In this document: one piece after another, positions 1 to 8,569 of the stretch
Position numbering within the stretch: the first letter of the stretch is position 1
Layout of the letters: each line of letters opens with the position of its first letter
Assembly (NCBI GenBank): GCA_937146645.1
Contig: CAKZRQ010000015.1
Coordinates: forward strand, 186,001-250,000
DNA length: 64,000 bases
Reading direction: 5' to 3'
Origin: an uncultured Cyclobacteriaceae bacterium
GTDB lineage: Bacteria > Bacteroidota > Bacteroidia > Cytophagales > Cyclobacteriaceae
Made by a program: the position numbers and the translations under genes
Notes under the pieces: model-generated
Databases searched by the model: none
What the model was told of the DNA's origin: nothing
What the model saw: only the letters and a program-made list of their open reading frames with translations

Positions 1-24
1 TTGGCTTATTAGCCCCTTTTTTTA

Positions 25-40
25 TGGCATAAAACTCGCG
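25..40 (+). promoter_or_regulatory. sigma-54-like promoter, permease unit 1
   Basis: TGGCAT-N5-TCGCG: the -24 GG (26-27) and the -12 GC (38-39) are 12 bases apart first G to first G, the sigma-54 spacing. It directly follows a run of seven T and a short GGCT/AGCC hairpin cut by the window edge. The expected transcript start near 51 gives a leader of about 18 bases before the ATG at 69. Three further promoters in this window share the same form. The matching upstream palindrome, if present, would lie outside the window. Confidence 0.6.
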
Positions 41-68
41 AAGAGTTTGGCATCTAACCTCAACCATT

Positions 69-2486
69 ATGTGGAAAAATTATTTACGAATCGGATTCAG
101 AAATCTTTTTAGAAACGGTTCTACCACCTTCATTCATGTAGCAGGTCTGACTATTGGTGTGGTTTGTACCCTGCTTATTTTCTTTTACGTCGACTTTGAG
201 CGAAGCTATGAGAAGATGCATGCCGAGGCTGATCGGATTTTCAGATTGTCTATCGATATGTACGATGGAAATGAATTTATCGCCAATGATTCACAGACCT
301 ATCAATTGCTAGGTGAGGAGCTGAAAGATCAATATCCGGAAGTGGAGGAATTTGTGAGGCTTTTTCCGCTGGACGCGATAGAAATGGTGTCGAAAGCTAC
401 CAACTATAAAAGCTATGAAAATCGAGTCTATTTTGCTGATTCGACCATGTTTGATGTATTCTCATTGAACATCCTGAATGATCAAAACCTGGAAACTTTT
501 AGTGAACCTTTCAAGCTGGTGATTTCAGAAAGTACGGCGATAAAATATTTCGGGAGGTCAGATGTGGTAGGAGAGTCCTTGGAGCCTACGCAAGCCGAGT
601 TGCCATTGGAAATCGTGGGGGTTTTCGAGGACCTTCCCATGAATACCCATATCAAATATGATTTACTGATTTCGCATGAGTCCTTGCCGCTTATTATGGA
701 TTGGTATCCTGAGAATCTCTGGAATGCGAATAATGAGTACACCTATCTGATGATGCAAGACGGAACTAATGTATCGGACTTCAATGCTAAGCTCGCTGAA
801 TACTCTGAACGCAATCCGAACATAAACTCGGAAGTTGTAATCTCTGAAGGGATAAATGACATTCATTTATATTCTAATAAAACCTATGAGCCAGAGGTAA
901 ATGGAAGTGCTCAGACAGTGAACTTCATGTTCTTTATAGGATTGATAATCATTGCTTTGGCCTGGATTAATTACATTAATTTGGCTACCGCCAAAGCTAT
1001 GGACCGAGCGAAAGAAGTGGGTATAAGAAAGGCCATTGGTTCTTCTAAAAGGCAATTGATTTTCCAGTTTTTCGCTGAGGCATTCCTAATCAATTTCATC
1101 TCAACTCTTCTAGCGGTTTTAATCTTCTCTTTGGTTTTTCCAAGCTTCAGAGAGTTTGTCGGCCTGGAGATTTCTCTGGCCAATTTCGGTAGTATTAAGC
1201 TTGCTGCAATGCTTGCCGGCTTTGTTTTGGTAGGAACCATTGTTTCTGGTTTCTATCCAGCTTTGGTGCTATCCGGTTTTAATCCTGTCACGGTTCTTAA
1301 GGGCAAGTTTAGCAACACCACCAAGGGAATTCTACTCCGAAAATCTTTGGTCTATGTGCAGTTCATTGCTTCTGTGGTCTTGCTTTGTGTTTCATTCGCG
1401 GTCTTTAAGCAGATGAAATACCTCACTTCGCAAGATCTGGGAATTGGAATCGATAATACGCTCGTAGTGAAGGTGCCTCAGCTCGATGCCAGTGATTCCA
1501 TCGAAGTTGCGAAAAGCTCAGCTTTCCAATCTGAACTTCTTTCACAAACCTGGATTTCTGACATTACTATGTCAGGCTCTGTCCCTGGCGATAATACCAA
1601 AGACATGAGTTCCACAAGTGGAGTGACACAGCTTGGTCAGGATGAAGAAACCGATGGAATACTTTTATATCACTATGGGATTCAGGCTAATTTCCCAGAA
1701 GCGATGGGACTTGAATTCGTAGCCGGTGAGGCCTTCCGAACTGATTCACCAAAGGAAGAAGTAATCATATCAGAAAGGACCGCTGAAATTCTAGGTTTTA
1801 CTAATCCAGAAGATGCAATCAATGAACGAATCACTTTCTATTGGTCAAGAGATGGAGAGCCATCCGTCATCAAAGGGGTATTCAAAAATTACTACCAGAG
1901 AAGTCCTAAGGAGCAATTCATGCCATTGCTGCTTAGAAATCAGCCTTCTACAGATCATTTCCTGATCAAATTGAATACAAACGATGCTAAGATGGCAGTG
2001 GCTGATGTAGGTGAAACTATCGAAAAGGTTTATCCAGGTGCCAGCTATGAATACGTGTTCTTGAATGATACCTATAATGCTCAGTATCAGCAAGACAATC
2101 AGTTCGGGAGTGTGGTACTTCTTTTCACTTTGCTCTCAATTTTGATTGCTATTCTCGGACTCTTCGGATTGTCTTCATTTATGATCAGACTTCGTACCAA
2201 GGAGATAGGGGTAAGAACAGTCCTTGGAGCTTCAAAGCCATCCTTGGTTTGGGAGCTTTCTAAAAGCTTTATGATTATGGTTGGAACGGCTGGATTAATT
2301 GCAGTTCCGCTATCCTATTTCTTGGTGACTGAATGGCTTCAAAACTATGCGACTCGCTTCGTACCAAACTGGGATTTATTCACGGTGCCTCTGGTCTTTA
2401 TTCTGACTGTTGCGGCTCTTACAGTGGGAGTGCAAACGCTAAAATCTGCTATGGCAAATCCAGTAGATAGTTTGAAGGCAGAGTAA
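69..2486 (+). CDS. FtsX/MacB-type ABC transporter permease (duplicated, 805 aa)
   Basis: Inner-membrane permease of the MacB/FtsX class, which uses ATP hydrolysed by a partner ATPase for mechanical work on periplasmic substrates. The protein is a duplicated unit. TM1 lies at about 20-42, then a periplasmic core domain, TM2-4 at about 284-306, 334-358 and 377-403, TM5 at about 422-450, a second periplasmic domain, and TM6-8 at about 679-800. The two cytoplasmic coupling motifs are RAKEVGIRK (from 313) and RTKEIGVR (about 709). The N-terminus MWKNYLRIGFRNL and the C-terminus NPVDSLKAE are family hallmarks shared with the neighbours. It is monocistronic by appearance, with a sigma-54-like promoter before it and a strong terminator behind it. 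No ATPase is adjacent. The substrate cannot be told from sequence. Confidence 0.93.
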   Translation: MWKNYLRIGFRNLFRNGSTTFIHVAGLTIGVVCTLLIFFYVDFERSYEKMHAEADRIFRLSIDMYDGNEFIANDSQTYQLLGEELKDQYPEVEEFVRLFPLDAIEMVSKATNYKSYENRVYFADSTMFDVFSLNILNDQNLETFSEPFKLVISESTAIKYFGRSDVVGESLEPTQAELPLEIVGVFEDLPMNTHIKYDLLISHESLPLIMDWYPENLWNANNEYTYLMMQDGTNVSDFNAKLAEYSERNPNINSEVVISEGINDIHLYSNKTYEPEVNGSAQTVNFMFFIGLIIIALAWINYINLATAKAMDRAKEVGIRKAIGSSKRQLIFQFFAEAFLINFISTLLAVLIFSLVFPSFREFVGLEISLANFGSIKLAAMLAGFVLVGTIVSGFYPALVLSGFNPVTVLKGKFSNTTKGILLRKSLVYVQFIASVVLLCVSFAVFKQMKYLTSQDLGIGIDNTLVVKVPQLDASDSIEVAKSSAFQSELLSQTWISDITMSGSVPGDNTKDMSSTSGVTQLGQDEETDGILLYHYGIQANFPEAMGLEFVAGEAFRTDSPKEEVIISERTAEILGFTNPEDAINERITFYWSRDGEPSVIKGVFKNYYQRSPKEQFMPLLLRNQPSTDHFLIKLNTNDAKMAVADVGETIEKVYPGASYEYVFLNDTYNAQYQQDNQFGSVVLLFTLLSILIAILGLFGLSSFMIRLRTKEIGVRTVLGASKPSLVWELSKSFMIMVGTAGLIAVPLSYFLVTEWLQNYATRFVPNWDLFTVPLVFILTVAALTVGVQTLKSAMANPVDSLKAE

Positions 2487-2510
2487 ACTAAATCGATATT
2501 GATCCTTGAC

Positions 2511-2543
2511 AGAGGCGAGTGAAATCTCTCGCCTCTCTTTTTT
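2511..2543 (+). terminator. Rho-independent terminator after first permease
   Basis: A perfect 9-bp stem, AGAGGCGAG (2511-2519) with CTCGCCTCT (2528-2536), has an 8-base loop and is followed by a run of T. It separates the first permease from the DUF4097-led operon. Confidence 0.9.
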
Positions 2544-2609
2544 GCCTTTTAAGGAATGAAAAATGGAAAAAAACAGCTTTTGACCACAATAATTGGATTT
2601 GCCCGAAGG

Positions 2610-2625
2610 CGAACAAAAATGTTCG
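2610..2625 (+). promoter_or_regulatory. Inverted repeat CGAACA-N4-TGTTCG, putative enhancer site
   Basis: A perfect 6+6 inverted repeat around AAAA lies 60 bp upstream of the -24 element at 2685. The same 16-mer recurs at 27586, and at 15548 with one mismatch, at nearly the same distance from a -24 element. This is the expected layout of an upstream activator site for a sigma-54 enhancer-binding protein. The protein that binds it is not in the window. Confidence 0.65.
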
Positions 2626-2684
2626 AGATTAATTTTCCTCGAAATTAAAAACTGCTCTCAGGCCTTTTTTAGGTCGATTTTTAC

Positions 2685-2700
2685 TGGCACGAATCTGGAA
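2685..2700 (+). promoter_or_regulatory. sigma-54-like promoter, permease unit 2
   Basis: TGGCAC-N5-TGGAA: the -24 GG is at 2686-2687 and the -12 G at 2698, 12 bases apart. It follows a T-rich tract. The expected start near 2711 gives a leader of about 16 bases before the ATG at 2727. The -12 element lacks the canonical GC dinucleotide, having GA. Confidence 0.6.
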
Positions 2701-2701
2701 T

Positions 2702-2731
2702 TTCATGGTAAAAAAAGAATATTACCATGAA
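2702..2731. repeat. 10-bp inverted repeat spanning start site and start codon
   Basis: TTCATGGTAA (2702-2711) and TTACCATGAA (2722-2731) form a perfect 10-bp inverted repeat with a 10-base A-rich spacer. It covers the predicted transcription start and the ATG at 2727. It could be an operator overlapping +1. If transcription starts further upstream, it could be an RNA hairpin hiding the start codon. Confidence 0.5.
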
Positions 2732-3674
2732 CCTACTCCAAAAACTTACTTCGCTTACCGGTCTAGCTTTGATCGGATTATTCTTCTCTCCACAGGCACT
2801 AGCACAAGATGGAGAGCCTTTTAGAACAAGAACTTTTGATGTTTCTTCATCCGCTGAGTTTTCGGCTGAGACTTCAGGATCCTCTGTTAAGGTGACCGGC
2901 ACTGGCGGTGATCAGATCGTAGTGAGAATGTATGCCAAAGACAAAAATGGCGATGATTACCTGAGCGCTGACGAGGTGAATGAAAACCTTGGCGATTATA
3001 CTCTCAGAATGGAGCATTCAGGAAATGAGGTTGAATTGGTTTTCAAAAGAAAAAACTCCGTGGGATGGAACTGGGGCGATCAGAAGATGCGAGTGTATTT
3101 CGAAGTCGAAGTACCTGAGCAAACGGAAACCACTTTTAGAACTAGCGGAGGATCTATCAGCCTCGATGGCGTAAGTGGAGATCATGATATCGGAACTTCT
3201 GGCGGAAGTGTAAGTATCAGCCGAGGTGAAGGCGATATCTATGCGAGGTCATCAGGAGGATCATTTGCCCTGAGTGATTTCAGCGGAGATATAGAAGTGA
3301 AGACGAGTGGTGGATCAGTTTCCATGGACGGCCTTGATGGAGATATAGAAGTTTATACTTCTGGTGGAAGCGTTAAAATGAGTGATGTTTCTGGAAGCAT
3401 TGGTGCCTATACCAGTGGAGGAAGTATCAGAGCCGAACTAGTTGATATTACAGATGACCTTGAATTCAAAAGTAGTGGTGGAGGAATTACCGTTGCTGTG
3501 CCTTCCACTGCGGGTCTTGATTTAGATCTGAGAGGTGGAAGAGTCGCTTTTGATATGGTGAATTTCAATGGAAAAGTAGAAAAAGATAGAGTAGAAGGAG
3601 AAATGAATGGTGGTGGTCATTCTCTAACTATGCAAAGCTCAGGCGGAAGATTGAAGCTTGAGTATACAGAATAA
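2727..3674 (+). CDS. Secreted DUF4097/GIN-type beta-repeat protein
   Basis: This 315-residue exported protein has a signal peptide at about 1-27 ending in ALAQ. The mature part is built from short repeats of about 20 residues carrying TSGGS or SSGGS turns (from about residue 135 to 270), as in DUF4097 and head-GIN-domain proteins that fold as a right-handed beta-helix. The location should be periplasm, outer membrane or surface; a ligand cannot be inferred. It is the first gene after a sigma-54-like promoter and lies 15 bp before a permease, so it is probably co-transcribed with four permeases. That position suggests it works with, or senses the same envelope condition as, the permeases. The ATG sits inside a 10-bp inverted repeat. 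Confidence 0.8.
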   Translation: MNLLQKLTSLTGLALIGLFFSPQALAQDGEPFRTRTFDVSSSAEFSAETSGSSVKVTGTGGDQIVVRMYAKDKNGDDYLSADEVNENLGDYTLRMEHSGNEVELVFKRKNSVGWNWGDQKMRVYFEVEVPEQTETTFRTSGGSISLDGVSGDHDIGTSGGSVSISRGEGDIYARSSGGSFALSDFSGDIEVKTSGGSVSMDGLDGDIEVYTSGGSVKMSDVSGSIGAYTSGGSIRAELVDITDDLEFKSSGGGITVAVPSTAGLDLDLRGGRVAFDMVNFNGKVEKDRVEGEMNGGGHSLTMQSSGGRLKLEYTE

Positions 3675-3689
3675 TAAACCACTACCACA

Positions 3690-6119
3690 ATGTTAAAAAA
3701 CCACCTAAAGATTGCCTGGAGAAATTTGATCAACCTGAAGTCATTCGGGTTGATCAATCTTCTCGGATTAGTTGCCGGAACAGCTTGTAGTTTGGCAATT
3801 TTGCTTTTTGTCCTGTCTCAGTTTGGGTATGAGCAGCATTTCGATGACCATGACCGAGTATTTAAGGTTACCACATTCATTGATCATCCTGAAGATCAGC
3901 CAGATGCGAATTTGGTTAGTGCAGGACCTCCGATAGGTCCAGGCTTGGTTAATGATTTCGAAGAGGTGGTCACTCAGTCCAGGGTAGTGAATATGGGTGG
4001 TGAGTTCCTTATGGAGCCAACCGATTCGGAAAACACATTTTTTGAAACTGGCCACTATCTAGTGGATTCTACATTTTTTGATGTGTTCTCATATAATCTT
4101 CTTGAGGGTGATGTCAGAACTGCTTTGGATAGACCAGGAAGTTTGGTCCTTTCTGCTAGCCTTGCGGCCAAAATTTTTGGAGAAGGAAATTCGGCCTTAG
4201 GGAAGGAAATCCAAATGTCATCTGAAGGAGAGAACTTCTTGGGTGAAGTGACTGGAGTTTTTGATGACTCTGAAAGAAAGACTCATTTACAGCCAAATTA
4301 CCTGATCAGCATGTCAAGCACTGGTATGGGGAATTTTGTGTTAACCTACCAAGGATGGGCTGGAAATAACTTTGCACATACATACATAAAACTTTCGGAA
4401 GGAACCAATCCAAAATCACTGGAAGCTAGCCTGCCTGATTTTTTGAAGCGAAATGCTGAGGAACAACTTCGTCAGGCTGAAATGGATAAGACCTTGGGAC
4501 TTATTCCGATTACAGACATTAATCTTAAGACAGCAGAGTATAGCTTTCCCCTAGGTAAGGTCTCCGACATCAGCTACATCTATATGTTGATTGCCATTGG
4601 ATTTTTCATCCAGTTGATGGCTTGTATAAATTACATCAATCTCACCACAGCTCAGGCCACCAGACGAGCAAAAGAAATAGGGGTGAGAAAGGTAAATGGG
4701 GCGACAGGGGATGCCCTGATGGCTCAGTTTGGAGTGGAGTCTTTATTGACTTCTGTTTTAGCAGTGTTCATAGCCATGCCGATTGTGGCCATTCTTCTCC
4801 CATTTATCAATCAGCTTTTTGATAGCAACTTGGTGTCCTCTGATTTATGGAGTCCTCCAATGCTGGGAGCGATTCTGACACTTGGAATAGTTACAGGCTT
4901 GATTTCTGGGGCGTACCCTGCCTTTTTCTTGTCCATGATTGATCCTTCCAGGATTTTCAAAAGTGAGTTAAAGGAAAGGTCTAAAGGTTTTACTCTTAGA
5001 AATAGCCTCGTGGTATTCCAGTTTGCCATGGTATTCATTCTTGTCTATGGAGTGGCAGTAGTATCTCAGCAGTTAAGTCATCTGAATAATGTAGATGTAG
5101 GATTTTCTAAAGCCCAGAAGCTGGTGATCCCCATGAAAACGGACGCAGTATCTGCTTCCTATGAAACTTTGAAGAATGAGTTTGAGCAGCTGAGCCAAGT
5201 AGATGAAGTGAGTGCCACTCAGTTCTATCCCTCTCAGAACATCTGGTATGATAATAAAATTTATAAAAGAGGGACAAATGTGGCCGAAGGTATTGTGGTA
5301 CAAGTGAATTACGCGAAGGATAATTTCTTCGAGACTATGGATATCGAGATGCTTCAGGGCAGGGCCATGGTGGAGACGGATACCAACAGAATGGTGGTTA
5401 ACGAGAAATTCCTCGAAGTCTTTAATATTCCTCAGGATGAGGCGATTGGGTTCATCTTTGATCAGTGGAGCTCAGATGGTTCCCCCAGAGATTCCTGGGA
5501 GGTGATCGGCGTAATTTCTGACTATAATTATCTATCTCTCAAAAGCGAAATACTTCCCGTAGCAACCTTTCATGGGGATGAATTAGCTAATCTGATTCTA
5601 AGCTTTAACGGAGAAAATGAAGAGCAAGTCATTGCGGCTGTTTCCGGAATTTGGGAAGAGGTGCATCCGGGTGTTCCTTTCCAATACTCTTTCCTTGACG
5701 AAGATTTAAGAGAAACCTATGCGGAAGAGCAAAGACTTCAAAAGGTGGCCTATACATTCACTGGGCTGGCTATTCTCATCAGCCTTTTGGGTATCTGGGG
5801 ATTGATTTCCTTCAGCTTGGATAGAAGAACGAAAGAGATTGGCTTGCGCAAAGTCTTGGGAGCTTCCGTTCCTGAACTTGCCGGATTGCTGTCAAAGGAT
5901 TTTGTCCTTTTGGTAATTCTATCCATCCTTTTGGCCACACCAATTGCCATCTATGCCATGAGTAGCTGGCTGGATGAATTCGCTTATAAAATTGATGGAA
6001 CCTACCTTCTATTAATAGGTTCAGCCGCCTTAACCATGGTGGTTTGTCTCATCACAGTGATTTACAAGACCAGTCTTGCTGCTATGGGAAACCCAATTCA
6101 AAGCATCAAAAAAGACTAG
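3690..6119 (+). CDS. FtsX/MacB-type ABC transporter permease (809 aa)
   Basis: This is the second member of the permease array. It has the same duplicated layout of one TM helix, a MacB-like periplasmic domain and three TM helices, occurring twice. The N-terminus is MLKNHLKIAWRNL. The first coupling motif RRAKEIGVRK sits near residue 324 after the ACINYINLTTA helix, and the second, RRTKEIGLRKVLGAS, near 712. The C-terminus NPIQSIKKD is slightly divergent from the usual SLKSE. It starts 15 bp after the DUF4097 gene and ends 19 bp before the next permease start, so it is the second gene of the operon. It has no nucleotide-binding domain of its own. Confidence 0.93.
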   Translation: MLKNHLKIAWRNLINLKSFGLINLLGLVAGTACSLAILLFVLSQFGYEQHFDDHDRVFKVTTFIDHPEDQPDANLVSAGPPIGPGLVNDFEEVVTQSRVVNMGGEFLMEPTDSENTFFETGHYLVDSTFFDVFSYNLLEGDVRTALDRPGSLVLSASLAAKIFGEGNSALGKEIQMSSEGENFLGEVTGVFDDSERKTHLQPNYLISMSSTGMGNFVLTYQGWAGNNFAHTYIKLSEGTNPKSLEASLPDFLKRNAEEQLRQAEMDKTLGLIPITDINLKTAEYSFPLGKVSDISYIYMLIAIGFFIQLMACINYINLTTAQATRRAKEIGVRKVNGATGDALMAQFGVESLLTSVLAVFIAMPIVAILLPFINQLFDSNLVSSDLWSPPMLGAILTLGIVTGLISGAYPAFFLSMIDPSRIFKSELKERSKGFTLRNSLVVFQFAMVFILVYGVAVVSQQLSHLNNVDVGFSKAQKLVIPMKTDAVSASYETLKNEFEQLSQVDEVSATQFYPSQNIWYDNKIYKRGTNVAEGIVVQVNYAKDNFFETMDIEMLQGRAMVETDTNRMVVNEKFLEVFNIPQDEAIGFIFDQWSSDGSPRDSWEVIGVISDYNYLSLKSEILPVATFHGDELANLILSFNGENEEQVIAAVSGIWEEVHPGVPFQYSFLDEDLRETYAEEQRLQKVAYTFTGLAILISLLGIWGLISFSLDRRTKEIGLRKVLGASVPELAGLLSKDFVLLVILSILLATPIAIYAMSSWLDEFAYKIDGTYLLLIGSAALTMVVCLITVIYKTSLAAMGNPIQSIKKD

Positions 6120-6138
6120 AAGCCAACTCAACAAAAAA

Positions 6139-8553
6139 ATGCTTAAGAATCATTTTAAAATAGCTTGGAGAAACCTCTTAATGTACAAATCCCTTACCCT
6201 GATCAATGTGATGGGTATGGCGGCAGCACTGACTGCGTGTATGTTGATAGGATTGTATATCTATGATGAACTTCAGGTGGACCAGCAGATTCCTGAGGGA
6301 GATCGGGTGGTTCGTGTGGCAATGAAGGTTCAGCAGACCAATTGGATGGGTACTCCTGCCCCTGTTTCTGCGGCTATCAAAGAAGATTTTGAAGAGATAG
6401 AGTCGAGTGCCAGGCTGATGAAGTTTCCTGAGCTTGATCATATGCTACTTAAGCATGAATCAGAGTCAGAGGTGAAGCAGTTTTACGAATTGAGAGGATA
6501 TTATGCAGACTCTACGTTCTTCGATGTACTCGAATTTCCTTTAGTGAAAGGTGATGCATATCGAGCATTGAGAACTCCTTCAGCCATTGTAATTTCTACT
6601 GATTTGGCGTTGAAATTCTTTGGAGATAAAGATCCTGTCAATGAGGTTTTGACCGTTGGTAGTCCTCTCGGAGATTTCGACTACACCGTCACAGGCGTAT
6701 TTGATCATGAGCTGGCGAATTCTCATATCGATGCAAACTTCTTCCTATCCATGCATAATCAGGACTTTGGAAGAATCGTGCAAAACTGGTCTAATTGGGC
6801 CACCAACAACATCTTTTACACTTATGTAAAAATAAAAGAAGGGGTGGATCATGAGCTTCTGGAGCAAAAAGTATCCGACTATTATGTAGCCAAGGCTGAA
6901 GATGACTTAAAGGCCATGGGCACTAGTAAGGTGACCTTTTTCCAGCCTTTTCAGGAAATTTATCTTAAGTCAGAAGGTGACTATGAGTTAGGCCGAATTG
7001 GCAATATCTCAAACCTATTCATCTTCGGAACTATAGCGCTATTCATTCTTTTGATCGCCTGTATCAACTTTATGAACCTTACCACTGCTCGTTCTGAACG
7101 CCGAGCTAGAGAAGTAGGAATCAGAAAATTATTAGGAGCGAATAAAGTGGCTTTGATGCGACAGTTCCTGGTCGAATCCGTCTTGGTTTCTTTGCTAGGA
7201 TTTGTGGTGGCTGCCGGTCTGGTAGGAATAATTCTTCCCTACTTTGGAGACTTGGTAGGCCGAGATATTTCAGGCCACGTTTCGTGGGTACCATGGACTT
7301 TGGCATTTAGCCTCAGTATTCTTGCGGGAATCTTTGCAGGAATCTATCCGGCATTTTTTCTTTCGAATTTCAGGCCTATTGCAGTATTAAAAGGTCGCTT
7401 CGTAGGAAGAGTTTCCGGAGTATCTCTTCGAGAGGCTTTGGTGGTCGTTCAGTTCTGTATTTCAGCCTGTCTAATCCTGATGGTTTTTGTGATCAAAGGC
7501 CAAATGAATTTTGTCCAAAGCCGAGACCTCGGATTTGATAAAGACCAGCAAATCGTAGTGCCACTCAGAAGCGGCAATGCTGTTGAAAGCTTCGAGGCTA
7601 TGAAAAATAGTCTCATTCAAAACAGCCAATTCAAATCTGTAACCATGGCATCCACCTATCCGGGAATCGAATCCCTGGAAGACATGCTTTACTATACCGA
7701 TGCGAGTGTAGGAGAGGAGAAGGTTCACATTCGACATTCTTTCGTAGGTAGTGATTTCGTAGAGACCTTAGGCTTTGAATTACTCGCCGGAAACTCCTTC
7801 ACTGAAGAACTGACATCTGATCGATCGTTGATAATTCTTAATGAATCAGCCGTAAAAGGTTTAGGTTTTGAGATCGATAAAGCGATTGGACAGAAGATCC
7901 ACTATGACTGGAGAGGGGCGAAAGAGACTTTAGAAATCTATGGAGTAGTGAAAGATTTCCACTTCGAAAGTCTGCATAAGGAAATCGAGCCATATGGCTT
8001 CCGAAATGGATATAGCGGTGGATTCTTAATTGCGAAGTTTTCTCCAGGAGCCACAAATGAAGTTCTGGCCGCTACCGAAAGCGTTTGGAAAGAAGCTCAA
8101 ATTTCCGAGCCATTTTCATATTCATTCCTTGATCTTGATTTCCAGCGGAATTATGAACGAGAAGAGAGAACCTCAAGGATCATTATCTCTTTCGCCTTTC
8201 TCGCTCTCTTTATTGCCTGTCTGGGACTCTATGGTCTCACAGCATTTATGACTGAGTTGAAAACCAAGGAGATTGGAATTAGAAAAACTCTTGGTGCCAG
8301 CGACTGGAGCATTATCAGTTTGCTCTCGAAAAACATTGGAAAAACGGTCCTTTTGGCCATTGTCATTGCCATTCCAATTGGATTTTATCTATCCAGTAAT
8401 TGGCTTTCCAATTTTGCTTTCCAGATCGATGTGACCTGGACCTACTACCTGTTTTCTGGTTTGGCTGCATTAGGTATAGCCATGCTGACCGTAGGAATCC
8501 AATCCTTGAAAGCCGTGATGATGAACCCTATAAAAAGCCTCCAAAGCGAATAA
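6139..8553 (+). CDS. FtsX/MacB-type ABC transporter permease (804 aa)
   Basis: Third permease of the array and third gene of its operon. I place the start at the ATG at 6139, giving MLKNHFKIAWRNLL, which aligns with all sister proteins. An in-frame ATG at 6076 lies inside the previous gene and would add 21 non-homologous residues. The two halves carry the coupling motifs RRAREVGIRK (about 320) and KTKEIGIRKTLGAS (about 706). Both periplasmic domains and eight TM helices are present, and the C-terminus is NPIKSLQSE. There is a 19-bp gap to the upstream stop and 16 bp to the next gene. Its substrate is unknown and an ATPase must come from elsewhere. Confidence 0.92.
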   Translation: MLKNHFKIAWRNLLMYKSLTLINVMGMAAALTACMLIGLYIYDELQVDQQIPEGDRVVRVAMKVQQTNWMGTPAPVSAAIKEDFEEIESSARLMKFPELDHMLLKHESESEVKQFYELRGYYADSTFFDVLEFPLVKGDAYRALRTPSAIVISTDLALKFFGDKDPVNEVLTVGSPLGDFDYTVTGVFDHELANSHIDANFFLSMHNQDFGRIVQNWSNWATNNIFYTYVKIKEGVDHELLEQKVSDYYVAKAEDDLKAMGTSKVTFFQPFQEIYLKSEGDYELGRIGNISNLFIFGTIALFILLIACINFMNLTTARSERRAREVGIRKLLGANKVALMRQFLVESVLVSLLGFVVAAGLVGIILPYFGDLVGRDISGHVSWVPWTLAFSLSILAGIFAGIYPAFFLSNFRPIAVLKGRFVGRVSGVSLREALVVVQFCISACLILMVFVIKGQMNFVQSRDLGFDKDQQIVVPLRSGNAVESFEAMKNSLIQNSQFKSVTMASTYPGIESLEDMLYYTDASVGEEKVHIRHSFVGSDFVETLGFELLAGNSFTEELTSDRSLIILNESAVKGLGFEIDKAIGQKIHYDWRGAKETLEIYGVVKDFHFESLHKEIEPYGFRNGYSGGFLIAKFSPGATNEVLAATESVWKEAQISEPFSYSFLDLDFQRNYEREERTSRIIISFAFLALFIACLGLYGLTAFMTELKTKEIGIRKTLGASDWSIISLLSKNIGKTVLLAIVIAIPIGFYLSSNWLSNFAFQIDVTWTYYLFSGLAALGIAMLTVGIQSLKAVMMNPIKSLQSE

Positions 8554-8569
8554 TTAACACACTAGTATT

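Noticed and set aside
3130..3500. Short tandem DNA repeat or CRISPR-like array in the DUF4097 gene
   Set aside because: The periodicity is at protein level (SGGS turns); DNA copies are degenerate and there are no identical repeats with unique spacers.
6076..6138. Upstream in-frame start for the third permease
   Set aside because: It lies inside the preceding gene and gives 21 residues not shared by any paralogue; the ATG at 6139 aligns with the family N-terminus.
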